From: Gautieria morchelliformis | Taxonomy: Eukaryota > Basidiomycota > Agaricomycetes > Gomphales > Gomphaceae | Direction: 5' to 3' | NCBI GenBank assembly: GCA_015179125.1 | Contig: WHVA01000142.1 | Coordinates: 165,315-229,314, forward strand | DNA length: 64,000 bases | Position numbers and translations under genes: made by a program | Shown: in pieces, positions 12,380-24,110 of the stretch | Position numbering within the stretch: the first letter of the stretch is position 1 | Layout of the letters: each line of letters opens with the position of its first letter | Notes under the pieces: generated by a model | Told to the model about the DNA's origin: nothing | What the model saw: only the letters and a program-made list of their open reading frames with translations | Databases searched by the model: none

Positions 12380-13711
12380 GCCTCAGAACCAGCCCATCAG
12401 GAAGAAGCACTCAGGTGCATACCGCAGGATCCCCAGTGCTGCAGACACTAGCAAGATGCACGTCGGGCAAACCATCCCATCCCGTCCGCCCCACGCACCT
12501 CTGCGAAGAACATGTCCCCCAGCTCGACGCCGCAGCACGTCCATGCCGTCCCAAAGCTGAACAAGAATATCACCAGATGCATGTAGTCCTCGAATATCAG
12601 GACACCCATGGTGTGGAATAGGCACACCATGTCTGTGCAGCGTCAACGTCAGTGCAAGCGCGAGGACGCGACGGGGGTTAGGATGGGTGCATGCACAAAT
12701 AAACGGACCATTGTGATTGGACTCGTTCCCATAGTTTGTCGTGCCACGCTCTGATCTCCGTCTCCTCCATGATTGCCTGAAGGTCGCACTGCTAGCGAGT
12801 AGACATCAGAAAGTAAATCAAATAGAAGCAAGGAAGCGCAGCGGCCATTGTAGATAGCAGAAAGTAAATCAAATTAAAGCAGCCATCAATGCAAAGGCAG
12901 GCCGCACAACTTAAAGCAGACCCTGACGCGTGACATACCTTGTTGAGGTTGTTCAGTGGCTTCGGATCTGAGTAGACTTTCTCGTGGAAACGTGACACAA
13001 AGCGCAGCAGCCCCATGTATGCCACGAGGTGTACGTCGTGCGCGTGGTTGTACCTGCCCGCCGGAATCCGCGTCGTCAACATTGTGTGCCACGCAGAGCG
13101 CAGCAGCAGCCTCAGCACTGGAAGAAAGCCCCGCTGCAGCACAGCGCACTTACCGGCTCCGCCGATACCATGCCTTCTGGGAGCTTGTTCGAGCTGTGGT
13201 TTGGGTACATGTGTGTGTGGGGGTGGGCAGGCGGCGACCCCGCGAGCGGGTAGGCGTGCGCGTGCTGCGTGGGCGTGGGCGTGGGCGAGGGCGAGGGCGG
13301 GAGAGCATGTGTGAGTGGAGTGGGGTACGCGTTGGGCGCCGGCGCGGGTCCGTTCCCGTTCCTAGGCGGCGTGCGGGGCGGGATCGCGAAGACGCATTTC
13401 ATTTGCCCGCGGGTCGGCGGCGGGGTTTGGGGGGCTCTGGGAGGGGGCGGATAAGGGCAAGGGTGCGGTGGCGGCGGCGGTGGTAGGCGCGGGTAAGGGC
13501 GATTGCGGGGCGTGTGTACCGCTGCGGGTGAGCCTGTAGGTGCTGAGGGCGCCGGCGGCATGTGTGTGCGGGGGTGCGGGGATGTGCCGTGCGCCAGCAT
13601 GGCCGTGGTCCACCACGGCGTGCTGCGGATCGTTGCATCCTCCTGTGCGCCTGTCGGCTTCCCCCACTGCGTCGACGAGTGGTCCATGTTGTAGACAATC
13701 AGGCACAACAT
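12380..13711 (-). CDS. Possible multi-exon proline-rich gene, unrecognised
   Basis: A minus-strand frame from about 13711 encodes a Pro/His/Thr-rich low-complexity region. It can be joined through a short GT-AG intron (GTATCGG...CTGCAG) to a less biased stretch containing 'RIPAGRYNHAHDVHLVAYMG' and 'FVSRFHEKVYSDPKPLNNLN'. That in turn can be joined, after a GTATGT donor, to 'CDLQAIMEETEIRAWHDKLW'. These segments look like real protein, but I do not recognise the family. The first intron would be unusually short (about 35 nt) and the 3' end cannot be fixed because two frames compete below 12650. The start is also uncertain. Treat it as a gene candidate only. Confidence 0.35.
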
Positions 13712-13928
13712 ACCTGGTCCCAGCCGCTCCCAAGACCTAAGTCAACTCTCCCCAGTCCCATAACAGCTCGCAGATCTCAAAACAAGAAATAGGAGAAAGT
13801 AAAAGCAAAACAAAGCTCACGTGATTACAAAATGACATTAGTAGGAGTATAATTTGTTGAAGTCCAGCATATGACCCCGCCATATGGACTTGCATTTGCG
13901 CAAAAGCGTTGTGATGGGATGGAACGAT

Positions 13929-14174
13929 CAATAGAGTAGCCAGCTGGAGCTGGCTAGATACCGTTGGACAGCATGCTTATGGGTTATTCTCAGGTTCGAA
14001 TGCCTGGTCTAGACGCATCTGGTCGATCCCTTTCGGAAGCAGGCCGAGGCACTCGAACAATAAATAGAGTAGTTGGGTGGAGCTGGCTAGATATAGTTGG
14101 ACAGCATGCTTATGGGTTATTCTCAGGTTCTAATGCCCGGTCTGGATGCATCTGGTCGATCCCTTTTGGAGGCA
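13929..14174. repeat. Tandem duplication, unit about 115 bp
   Basis: Two adjacent direct copies (about 13929-14041 and 14059-14174) share 'ggacagcatgcttatgggtt' and 'gcatctggtcgatccctt'. They differ by scattered substitutions. A TTCGAA word looks tRNA-like in copy 1 but no cloverleaf forms. Function unknown. Confidence 0.8.
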
Positions 14175-14311
14175 ATCATCGCCTGAGAATAGATGCCATA
14201 TGCGAACGTTTGGTAGGGTAACTATACATCCGCGTCAGCCGGCAGCTTATGGCCGGCCGCATTGACTAATATTTACTTTCAATCCGATTTTCAACCGCCA
14301 AAACGCGGTGA

Positions 14312-14382
14312 CTAGGCGCAGGCTCAGAAATAGTGACTCCTAAACAGAACTGGCGGTCGGGGTACTACCGGTATCCCCCTGA
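14312..14382. repeat. Dispersed repeat, copy 1
   Basis: The segment contains 'aggctcagaaatagtgactc' followed by 'ctaaacagaactgg' and 'cggtatccccc'. It matches 32510-32588 in the same orientation, with a few substitutions and a short insertion in the second copy. It may be a fragment of a dispersed element. The family is not identifiable. Confidence 0.7.
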
Positions 14383-15023
14383 TGAGAGCTTTCGTCGGCT
14401 CGAAACCGCTGCACACCCGTCTCCACTAGCAACCCTCTTCCCTACCTGGCAGGAAGCCCAATCTTAGGAGACGGCTGCCCGCGGTAGGTGCAGAGGTTGT
14501 GGTCTGCCCAGCGGCGCTCTGTTGGACGCAGCGGCCTGCGGCTTTGCTTGCAGGCAGCATAGCTAAAGTACTGTACAAGGGGGTAGACCTTACCGGGATA
14601 AGCCTGGATAAGCCTGGATGTGCACAGCACCATGGTTGGGTTGAAACTCAGTGGGGTAGACCGCCGGCGGCCGGGGACCCATGTTGAAACTCAGCAAATG
14701 GTCGGCAAACATTCCGCGTGCAACTTTAGTACTGCTGCAAGTGAAGGTACTGTAATCGACTGAAAATCCATCCTTAGAGTTTCTGCAAGTGAATCTTCCA
14801 CCAAAAGACAAAACTGGGAGCTGGATATTGGATATTGGATACTTTCGCTTGCCCAGGCCTATTTCTCACGGTATCCCACTCGCAATGGTCAATAAACTTC
14901 ATATCGTTATGCCATATAACATGAAAAACGGTGATAGACCACAAGAGCCTCCCAATTCAACGTGCTTGAATACTCGGAGACCACGTAGAGCGTTTAAAAA
15001 GGAACGGCATACGCCACCGTCAA

Positions 15024-16141
15024 TCAGAGCTTCTGTGCATTTGCAGCCGTGATGTTTTGCCCAGCGGCCTTCGCACGCCGCCTCAACTTTTCCGTGGACT
15101 TGTTTCCACGCAGGCCTCCGCCCCAGACTCTCCTTAGATCCTCGGCTTTGTCATTACTACAAATGCATGATTAGCAAAACCACCACTCAACCTGTAACGA
15201 ACTCTTACAAGTTGGCCTTGGCCGCGCTAACAATAGTGGCAAGTTCCCTTTCGTCCTCGCTCTTGACATCCTGAAGTGTAAGGATAGCCGCAGTTTTCTT
15301 GTGTACAACTGTGCCGAGCCGTGCCTTGGATTTGACAATGACGTAGGGGACACCCATCTTCCGGCAAAGCGCAGGGACAAACACGACCAGTTCAATCGGG
15401 TCGACGTCATGAGCAATGATGACGAGGTTTGCCTTTTTCGACTCTATGAGCGCGACGCAGTGGTTGAGACCATACTTGACAAAAAGAGGCTTCTTATCCT
15501 GATGCGAGAGCTAAGCGATTTCATTCTAGCATAATTTGTAAATTGTCACCTTCTTCTGATCATCTTTCCCATCGACAACAGCTTTGGCATCAGCATCAAG
15601 ACGTTCCTTCTTCTGTTGCTTCGTCTCGGGACGATATCTGCGGAAGCATTAGCGCAACCTTGACAACTGTAGAAAAGCACTGACTTATTTAACAGCTTGA
15701 AAAGTTGGGTCGCCGTGTTCTTATCCAAAGTGTGCGAGAATTGAGCGATGGCGGGTGGTACCTTGAGGCGCTGGTGGAGAATTACTTTCTGCCTTTGTAG
15801 GCGGACATACTCAGGCCACTTGACGAAGCGAGTCAAGTCACGCTGAGGCTGAATGTCTTGGCCTACACTGATGCATCAGCCCCTCTTCCCCAGACCAATG
15901 TCAAATTTTATTTGATAACGCACCGATACCAAAGTTTTTGGGGTGAGACTCAAAGAGAGGATTTTTGGTGACCTTGGCCTGCTTCGAAGCTCCAAACGGG
16001 GCGGGAGCAGGCTTCTTGCTAGTCTTGGCCTTGGGCTGGTCATTGAGGCGATGCGTACCGGCAGCACGGAAACAAGCAGAAGGAGACACAAATCAGCATA
16101 TCGATGCATTTGATCACCCTCTTCTGCTCCGGCAGCACCAT
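15024..16141 (-). CDS. RPL8: 60S ribosomal protein eL8 (L8/L7a)
   Basis: Six coding exons can be placed: 16141-16139 (the ATG alone), 16035-15924, 15862-15685, 15637-15550, 15498-15209 and 15156-15024. They give 804 nt, or 267 aa, the usual length for fungal eL8. Family signatures include '[20 protein letters not shown]', '[20 protein letters not shown]' and the L7Ae RNA-binding core '[20 protein letters not shown]'. The protein is a structural component of the large ribosomal subunit. The body is certain. The start is a proposal: an intron directly after the ATG gives an N-terminus beginning '[16 protein letters not shown]', which fits relatives. A TATAAGG sequence lies upstream near 16222-16228. 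Such an intron-dense small gene is typical of basidiomycete ribosomal proteins. Confidence 0.93.
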
Positions 16142-16229
16142 ACGTCTCGGAGCTCTAGTGCCCACAGACCCCACCGTGGCAAGATGGGGTCCGTAGGCCC
16201 AGCGGGGTGCGCTTCATCACCCTTATAGG

Positions 16230-19200
16230 ACTCAACGCAGGGTAATAGACATGCTTGTCTACACGAGTCTGAGAAGGCTGGTTAGGGACGAATGTATGTG
16301 TCATCCGAAAGCAACACTTGCCATCCATCCAAACATCGCCTCCAAAACTCGTGCCCTCGCCGCCAATAGACGTATGATGTACTGCCAGACCAAGAGTTCG
16401 AATAACGCATACTCACCATTGTAGCTGAAGTCTTGACGGTTGGATGACGGTAAAAGGTGTGACGCTGACAGATTTACAAGTCCGACACCCAAAACAGTCG
16501 TCCGAGCAAATAGTTTATGTAAGTACGATTCGTGCCACTCAAATCGCGTCAGGTTAGCAATAGAAACGGTCATGAATGCCACACGGGTGGAAGTTCTTAT
16601 AAAGACCACTCTGTCGATCTCTGATTACTCACCTCATCGTCAACACTGCTGAGGAACTCGTTGATTGCCTCCCTATCTCAGGCTATAAAACTGCTTTTAT
16701 GGTAGGTAGTCTCCTCCTTGACTTGTTGAAGAAATGCCGGGCCACAGACGGAGTCCTCTTATATCCGGAACCGCGGTGTTTCCGAAATCTTACAAAGTAT
16801 TTTTATGTCTGGATTTGAGATATCAGTAATTCTGACAATTGCCCTCAGAACACCAATATATGTTGGATAATTGGAACGAAACATTTCTGAGCCACGCACC
16901 CTCAGAGGCTAGAAGCGTGCTAACTTTCCATCTCATCAGACATATTCGGCCTCCATATTTGGTCGTCCTGGACAATACCTGTTACGTTGCATATCCCTGT
17001 ATTCGGTACATTCCTAGATGATTGTGATGTGTATCAGCCAACGGCAGAGGATAATGCATTTATCCTGGAGTTGAGATATCCGGCTTCTTCGACACTGAGG
17101 CCAAACGCATGACTCGTGCGCGGGAGCTAATGGTGAAATATGACCTCCCTGTGGGTCGAGTTCATACACAACTGATGTGGATCTGCATGGAATTGACTTC
17201 ATCTACGCCATACTTGAATCCAAGTGCCAGTGGACTTGGGGTAGCCGCCGAACCAGTGCTACAGCTGGAATGGTGTTATGCTTCCGACGGCACAAAGGAT
17301 TACCCTGTATCCAATCTACCCTGTTAGCTTGTCTACCTAGTTGGTGAGTACTGTGGAAGCCCACTAGAACTTCTGGCCATAACACAGGGGCCTACATCGG
17401 CTTTATAGGTGCTGTATGGATGGGGCACCCTGCTCTTCAAGTCCTTGGCCCCGTCTTGCCATTGTATTCCCATAACAATGACTGTGGTGCTCGGAGCCAT
17501 ATTGCATGTACTTTCAGTGCAGCAAAACAGGCTTGTTCATCACTGAAGCACTCTTATGGGAAATGTCTTTGATCAAACTCAATGACCTGTTTCTGAATTC
17601 CCACACCGCGAATACAAGCCTTCTTTGGACGGTCTTTCTCGGGCTTTCACATATCTGACAGCGACAGACAAGACAAACTTGATCTTCCACCGAAAGTGTG
17701 AAAATTGCGACATGTATCAAGTTCACGCGTCGCTATTCACCAGAGGCACACTCAGCACGCGTTTCGCTGGGATGTGCGCCAACTTTGAAGGGGTGTGAAC
17801 GCATTGCTAAGGGATGGTTCATGATTGGGAACGGCGAGAGCCATCGCAACTTTGATGGTAAAGCCCTCTATTGACTTTGACTGGGCAGGGAAATTGGAGA
17901 CGTGAAATATACGCTGGCCTGAAGGAGTGCACGATCGATGGGCAGAGTGTTGTTGCCCGGCATGATATTAGGTTGCTCGGATGTTTATGGATCTTGGTGT
18001 TGCATGACACGTATAAAGCATACGAGTACGATATATTCTGATGTAAATACAATACCACAAATCACGGGAAGGAACGGAAAGTTAGTCTGTGACATAAGTA
18101 CGGCTTGTAATACACTACAGAAAACTTCGACACTTGATTTCCCGTACATTTACAACAGGCGATATTCAGCACCGGCAATCAATGCCAGGGAATGTTTAGG
18201 GCACCGCCAAAATAAATGCTTTCGAATGTTTATTTTACCAAAAAAAATCCAAGTATGGGTATGCAAGGTGCGAACACGTCTTCCAACACCCCGGCGCTGG
18301 TTTACAGTAACCCCGCTCGTACGTCCATGGACAAGAGTAAGTTGCCAGCACATCAGACAAGTGACCATGCTCGCATAAGGGTAGTAGGCCGGTTAGTTCA
18401 AGAAATGATACTGTTGAGCCGTGTCCAAGTTGGGTCGAAAGCCTGGGGCGTCAGCCCTGCAGCAGGCTTTTGATGAAAACACACCACCATCAGACCTGGA
18501 ACCAATATTTGGATTTACTTATAATTGTACTTATACTTAGAGAGAGAGAGACGGAGATCGATCAATTATAGTGCTCGAAGCGCTTAGCGCTTATAGTGCG
18601 CTTTTACTAGAAATACATTGGCTTCCCTACGATAGTAGAGAGATCATAACGTGAAGGGGCGACGAAGGGTAGCACCCGCGGATGCACCTGGCGCCACGAT
18701 AGGGGGGGAGACGCGGTTCTAAACCTGTTGCGCATAAGAGGATGGTTGCATCCCCGGATCTATGTCTCTTGCCGCGGAGGCGCCATTGGTCCCCCAGTGG
18801 TCAAAAGTCCCCGCATCTCCGGTGCATTGGGTCCACGGGTGCGTCTATCTGAGGCTGAAGAGGGCATGGCGGAGTGTCTGAGTATCAGAAGGGGGGGCGT
18901 AGGGTGTAAAGTATTGGCCGGGGAGACTTGCATGGCATTTAGGACGACGACTCATATATTTGTTGTGTTAAACCGGTACTGATGCATCTGACCTCTGCAT
19001 ACACCCGAATACATCAAGCAGCCTTCCGGTGACATGCGTACATGCGAAATGGGGACTATGGCCAACTGGTAAGGACCATTATGTAATTGGTCTCATCTGC
19101 ATCAGCGGAAATTTTTCCAGAACTGCGTGGATTGTCAAATTGGTAGTACAGCATGTTAGGCGGCCCGCCGGCCCTGAGCCACCGGAACAACATATCTCGG

Positions 19201-19552
19201 GCTGCACTGCAACGGTTAGACCAAACCATGCGAAAACCTTGTGGACGCGTGGATAATGTGCCGACGTGCGGCCGGGAATTCCGAACTGCGAGCACCGGCC
19301 ATCCGGCAGCATCGAGCGCCCGCCAGACTAGCCATTCTGGCTGCTTTGTAAACATCAGCCACACTCTCTGAGAAGCATGCTCGTCTGATAGATCTCTACG
19401 GCCTAGGCGGTGTTGCCCTTGCGCAGTAGATCACCACAGTTTTCGAGGGCCGTCTACCCGTTGGGGAGGTCCCATCGCAGGCACGAGTTGCCAAATCCAC
19501 AGACGACGCCTGCTCAGGTCAAGGAATGGTCTGCCTGGCGCGGTTACCAGGG
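16230..19552. other. Long stretch without a recognisable gene
   Basis: About 3.3 kb in which no frame on either strand shows a domain or a convincing chain of exons. Small features are an AG-dinucleotide run near 18540 and a short palindromic 'gcgcttagcgc' region near 18580. A lineage-specific or non-coding gene cannot be excluded. Confidence 0.4.
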
Positions 19553-19565
19553 CCAATATATATAA
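19553..19565 (+). promoter_or_regulatory. CCAAT-TATA core promoter of the G-alpha gene
   Basis: CCAAT at 19553-19557 runs directly into TATATATAA at 19557-19565, about 220 bp before the start codon at 19785. This is the best core promoter match near the gene. The overlap of the two words means only the TATA function is likely. Confidence 0.5.
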
Positions 19566-19784
19566 CCCCGGGTCTGTGGAGTAACACTAACAATAGAAGT
19601 TGATCTTGATATGCTTGGTGGCTGAGAGTTGGCAGCGCGAGACTTGCTAAGCAGAGCCATCGGATTCGGCGTGAGCGCATGTTACCTCTTCGGGGCTATA
19701 TCTTTATGGCAAGCAGATGTCAGGGGGGTGGCATACATATGCTTGAGCGCCGTATCCCTCTTGCGTACCAGAGAATCATCTAAC

Positions 19785-22046
19785 ATGCCTGTTAGTCTGG
19801 GCATATCATCGGACCCGCTGTCGCACGCGCTGGCACCCCCACCGGATGAAAGCCCTGAACAACGTCAACAAAGGCTGCGCGACGAAAAGGCGGCCAAGCT
19901 CATCAACGATGAAATCGACGCAGAGCTCAAACGGGATCGCAAGTCTTTCCTCAAAGAGTACTCGAAAGCGGTTCGCGTTCTGCTCTTGGGTGAGCCTCGT
20001 CTCCCCATCGAAAATGAGGAGTGTGAGCTTACTGCTACCTTGCCAGGGCAAAGTGAGAGCGGCAAGTCCACAACATTGAAGAGTATGTAGCCTTCGTGAT
20101 GCTGCAGCTATCAGCTTATAGACCAAATATTCAAGACTTCCAGATGGTATGGGCGCCCCAGTCATGGCGGGAGGAGCGCGCATCCTGGCGGTCTGTAGTA
20201 AGTCGCGTACGTCCCTCCCAAACACAAAACATCTCTCTTAGTTCTATATACGAGGTCTGTCTAAATATTGTCAAGTCAACATTCAATATACTCTCCGTGT
20301 TATTCACCTCTTCATCTCCAATGGACCGGTTCTCGCCACAGGACCTGTCATCAGTCAACCTTGACGCGTTATCTTCCTCCCTCGCGTCCGCAGAAGAGAT
20401 CATCAAAACACGTCTCTGTGCGTTCGACGCAAGAAATACGTCAGGAGCTCTACGCACAGGCTCCGTGGATCCACAACCTGAACTTTTCATCCCGTCCAAT
20501 GTTTCCTGGAAAGATCGCTTCATTACGCGACTACGAGGAACTAAGGCGGACGACCAATCCTCCATTGAGTTGAATGGTAATGGAGTGCTCGAGAAGGACG
20601 AAGCGATGGAGATTTTGATCTCTCGGAAATCCTATATCCAACAGCTTTGGAACAGCCCTGTGGTCCAAGAGCTTTTATATAGAAAAGGTGTGAGGCTCGA
20701 GGAATCGCCTGGCTTGTGAGTGCAGCATGGATAACGGACCATTCCTATTCCTGAGTAATCGCATACTGAGAAGCTATGACTTTTAGCTTCATGAATGACT
20801 TAGATCGAATACTAGCTGAAGGCTACGAGCCTTCTGATGGCATGTGTTCTCGCCTCTTTATTGCACTCTCCGTTTCATATTCCAACTTTAGAGGACGTCA
20901 TGAGGGCGCGTCTACGCACCATGGGTGTCCAGGAACACAAATTTTGCTTTGAGACTGGTATATCTCTGCCGTGCATTCATTGGAGCTATGTCTCTGATCC
21001 TGTTTGCATGCGCATGTAGGTACCGAAGTTGGGCAAGAGTGGATAATATATGATGTCGGCGGAACACGACCACAGGTATGTATCTTTTGCTTTATCTCTT
21101 GCCGAGAGTGGTGGACTCATCCGCCTTAACTGATCACAGCGAGGTATGCAGGAATAGCCATAACAGGGCATCTAGTTGCTGATGCGCACCGGACACAGCA
21201 TCATGGTTTTCTTTCTTCGATGACGGTAAGGACAACGTTTTTCAGGCAAGGCGATTTCGACACATAATATAACTTTATTGGCAGTAAACGCCATAATATT
21301 TCTCTTTCCCGTCAATTGTTTCGATGAGGTACTAGACGAGGACCCGCGCGTCAACCGACTGGTGTGTTCATAATGTGTCATCTTGTGAACTCGTGTTGCT
21401 CAAGAACGTTCTTGGACAGCAAGATTCGCTCAACCTCTGGAAACAAATATGCCGGTCGCCTCTCCTTGCGAAAGCGCAATTAATTCTGTTTCTGAACAAG
21501 GTATGCTTGCTCGAACAGATCGATAATAGCGCTCACATTCAGTATTGAAATGATCCAACCTCGATAATCGGCATGGTCAAGGTTGACCTTCTGCAGCGGA
21601 AACTCGACTCGGGCGTCCATTTCGCAAATTATGTCCCCGGGTTCGGCAATCGCTCAAACGACCGTGACACCGTATGTCGATGTAAGCATTTGTCTCCGTT
21701 CCCTTCGAGACTTCTCTTGCGCTGCTTCATACAGTATCTGACCGCGTTCTCGGGCCTAGATTTGCGGAACCAGATGAAGGATGCGCAAAAGCGCCACTCA
21801 CCTCAGCCTCGGGCATTCAACGCCTGGCTAACGTGCGCCACTGTGAGAAAAGCCTTCGCATCCAATGTTTTGGCTTGAACTCTCATCTACATGAAAATGT
21901 GCACTAGGACACGAAAGCCACCGAGAAGACACTCGGAACCGGTGCGTCACGAACCACTGATCTACATGCCCTGCCTCCAACTAACTTATCTGGAAGTACG
22001 ATTCGGTATCATAAAGGAAAACGTCGCTAAAGCCGAACTCGTATAG
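19785..22046 (+). CDS. Heterotrimeric G protein alpha subunit, atypical
   Basis: Fifteen exons can be placed: 19785-19989, 20047-20082, 20136-20197, 20255-20715, 20787-20839, 20892-20957, 21020-21075, 21140-21143, 21199-21225, 21285-21361, 21405-21500, 21582-21671, 21735-21842, 21908-21941 and 21997-22046. They total 1425 nt, or 474 aa. GTP-binding motifs appear in order: P-loop 'GQSESGKST', switch I 'RLRTMGV', switch II 'DVGGTR', 'NKVD' and 'TCAT'. The protein would relay signals from membrane receptors. Odd points: the catalytic glutamine after DVGG is threonine; the N-terminus (MPVSLG) lacks the usual MGC...S/T lipidation signal; the alpha-helical domain is long (typical G-alpha is about 355 aa). 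One exon is only 4 nt and one intron appears to start with GC. A TATA box lies about 220 bp upstream. It belongs with the expanded, divergent G-alpha subunits of Agaricomycetes rather than the conserved core set. Confidence 0.92.
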
Positions 22047-22700
22047 TGTTTTTTTCTTTCTTTCTTTGTCGGGTCGTGGTAGTGAAAGTAATCATGGATA
22101 ATCTGCCCGCGGACTCATCTGTAACGCGCTGTCATTCATAGTGTTCCTCATATCGTACCTGTACCGGTCACGCTGGAAACCCGAAGATGTACTCGTATGA
22201 ATATAGCACCCAATCGAGTGCATTGCGTTGTATACCACCACTGTTGAAAAAACTGCCGTTTGTGTGTAGTTGTCCGACGGTTGTCATCCGTCGACTTCTT
22301 CATGACAGACCCCTTTTGACATGATAACATGTAGCCGTCGCAACTGAGAGTCGTGAGAGGATCCGAGCCGACCTCCGTCCGAATGGTCACCAAGGCAAGG
22401 CGTTCGCGGCGTTCGAGAAGAAAAATCCAAGCAATATGTCTGGCTCAGACAACGTTTGACACCCATGACGACTACTAGCTTCGTCTGTGAAAGACCGTCC
22501 GGAAAGGAACTTGGCTGCCGACGAGTCCTTGTAGAGATACAACCCGGAAGTGTAGCCGTCACTCTCGTAATCGGAAACCGCTCACAGGGGAAACACAAGT
22601 CCGCTACGCTGCTATAACGCTCGTAATCATGTACCCGTTAGGCTGAGCTATGCCAAAGGACACGAGGGGTGATTACAATCGCCAGACATTGAACTGGGTT
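22047..22700. other. Intergenic between convergent genes
   Basis: The G-alpha gene and the hydrolase gene end toward each other across about 650 bp. A T/C-rich run (ttttttctttctttctttg) starts just after the G-alpha stop codon. No coding feature can be supported. Confidence 0.5.
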
Positions 22701-23971
22701 TCACAATTTCAAGAACCATTCTACGGTCGCTTTGAAAGCACCTTCTTTCCCAGCTTTCACTTGGGGGTTGGACTGGAAAGAGGCGTCAGTGCAGGACCAT
22801 CTTACTGGCTTCTGGAGTCAATAGAACGCCGCCTACCATATCCCCTCGCACCTACCAATTGATACAGTTAGTAGAAAAAACGTTTCATAAGAGGGGCCTT
22901 ACAGCAAAGCCATGAGTGCATCCCAACCAATGTTGCCGTGCGTAACCAGGCTGGTATTTCCCCTCACCTAGTATTTCGTCGGCCTTCTGACAAGACTCTT
23001 GAGGGAATGCGCTATCAGTCTACCCCGTGCGCGCTATCAGATTCACATTCCAAAATGGTTTCTTAGTTCAAAGTACCTCGCACGAATTGATCAGCAGGGG
23101 AGCCCTCGATTTCTGGACGAGGTCGTGAAAGTCTCCCGGAACGACAAGCCTCGAGGGGTGTGCAACTGCGGCCACGCTGATCGTGTTCTCCCTGGCAAGG
23201 TCGATTACGTGCCTGGCGCCATAGCAGTAGCCCACAGCCCCATATGTCGTAATGCCGCGGTGTCGCAGGCCAGTGATCAGGCTATCGACAACGATCCGAG
23301 TAGATTCCGTGCTGTTCTTCTCGGACCACTTGACGCGGTCGAACTATGGGATATGCAAGTCACAAACGACGCCGAACGATGTACGAGAACACTAACGCTG
23401 CCGGGATTGGCCATAGCATTCTCAGGAACGGCCTCCCCACCAAACATGTCTGGCATGTATACCTAGAAGAATTCAAGGATTCACGATAGGCTGATAACAG
23501 CAAATTCTACCCCTGGAGGCAGTGAGAGTCACTCACTTGAAAGCCGTTTCTTGCAAAATCATCCGCCTAGTCATTGTGTCGGCCACTTAAGCAGAGAGGT
23601 TTCGTCATGCATCACGACGACGCACCAGAAGCTGTGGCCTCTTAGCGTCATCTGGGTACGGCATATATCACTGTGACAGTACCTTATTATTGTTCAACTG
23701 GACTCCGAATATATCTGAAATTGTTACAATAATTCAGTGACTTGGAAGAGAGTTTAACGCGGGGTATCAATGACCAGTGAGTAGCAGAATAGCCTTTTCC
23801 TTGGGGAAATCGCCTTTCGGGAAAGCAATGTAAGTGCTCACTCCATTGACAAGCTCGATTTGGCCTAAATGATGTAGTAAGCAGATGAATTTCAATGATG
23901 CACTGAAGTTACGAACCCAGAGGAGTCCCCTCGTGTGTGACACCACTTACACATTCTTTACAGAGACTCAT
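22701..23971 (-). CDS. Dienelactone hydrolase family protein
   Basis: Nine exons can be placed: 23971-23917, 23864-23775, 23714-23683, 23566-23537, 23462-23397, 23343-23077, 23019-22903, 22851-22837 and 22772-22701. They sum to 744 nt, or 247 aa, the normal family size. The alpha/beta-hydrolase nucleophile is the cysteine in 'GYCYGAR', in place of the serine of most hydrolases. The acid and histidine of the triad fit 'INSCETDSAFPQE' and 'GCTHGFA'. The early 'DIFG' and 'VYMPDMFGGE' are family signatures. Members cleave dienelactones in aromatic-compound breakdown, but many fungal members have unknown substrates. The gene starts 139 bp from the divergently transcribed Zn2Cys6 factor. I rate the family as certain and the substrate as unknown. 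Confidence 0.93.
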
Positions 23972-24110
23972 GGCTGAGCGCAGAAGCTACCTAAAGCGCT
24001 AATGAACTGCACTAAGAACATACTTATATCTTCGGCCGATGCAAGCGGAGATTCAAAAGACCGTCGTCTAAGTAATATTTGTAACGCCTTGATCGCAGAT
24101 CCGATTCCGT
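23972..24110. promoter_or_regulatory. Shared divergent promoter region
   Basis: Only 139 bp separate the hydrolase start codon (minus) from the start codon of the Zn2Cys6 factor (plus). Both promoters and both 5' leaders must lie in or overlap this interval unless transcription starts inside the neighbour. No strong CGG triplet pair of the kind bound by Zn2Cys6 factors was seen, so autoregulation is only a possibility. Confidence 0.5.

Noticed and set aside
13960..14180. tRNA-like GGTTCGAATGCC word in a tandem duplication
   Set aside because: The T-loop would be one base too long and no acceptor or anticodon stem can be drawn.
22999..23466. 155-codon plus-strand open frame
   Set aside because: It is antisense to exons of the dienelactone hydrolase family gene, whose nine-exon model closes exactly.
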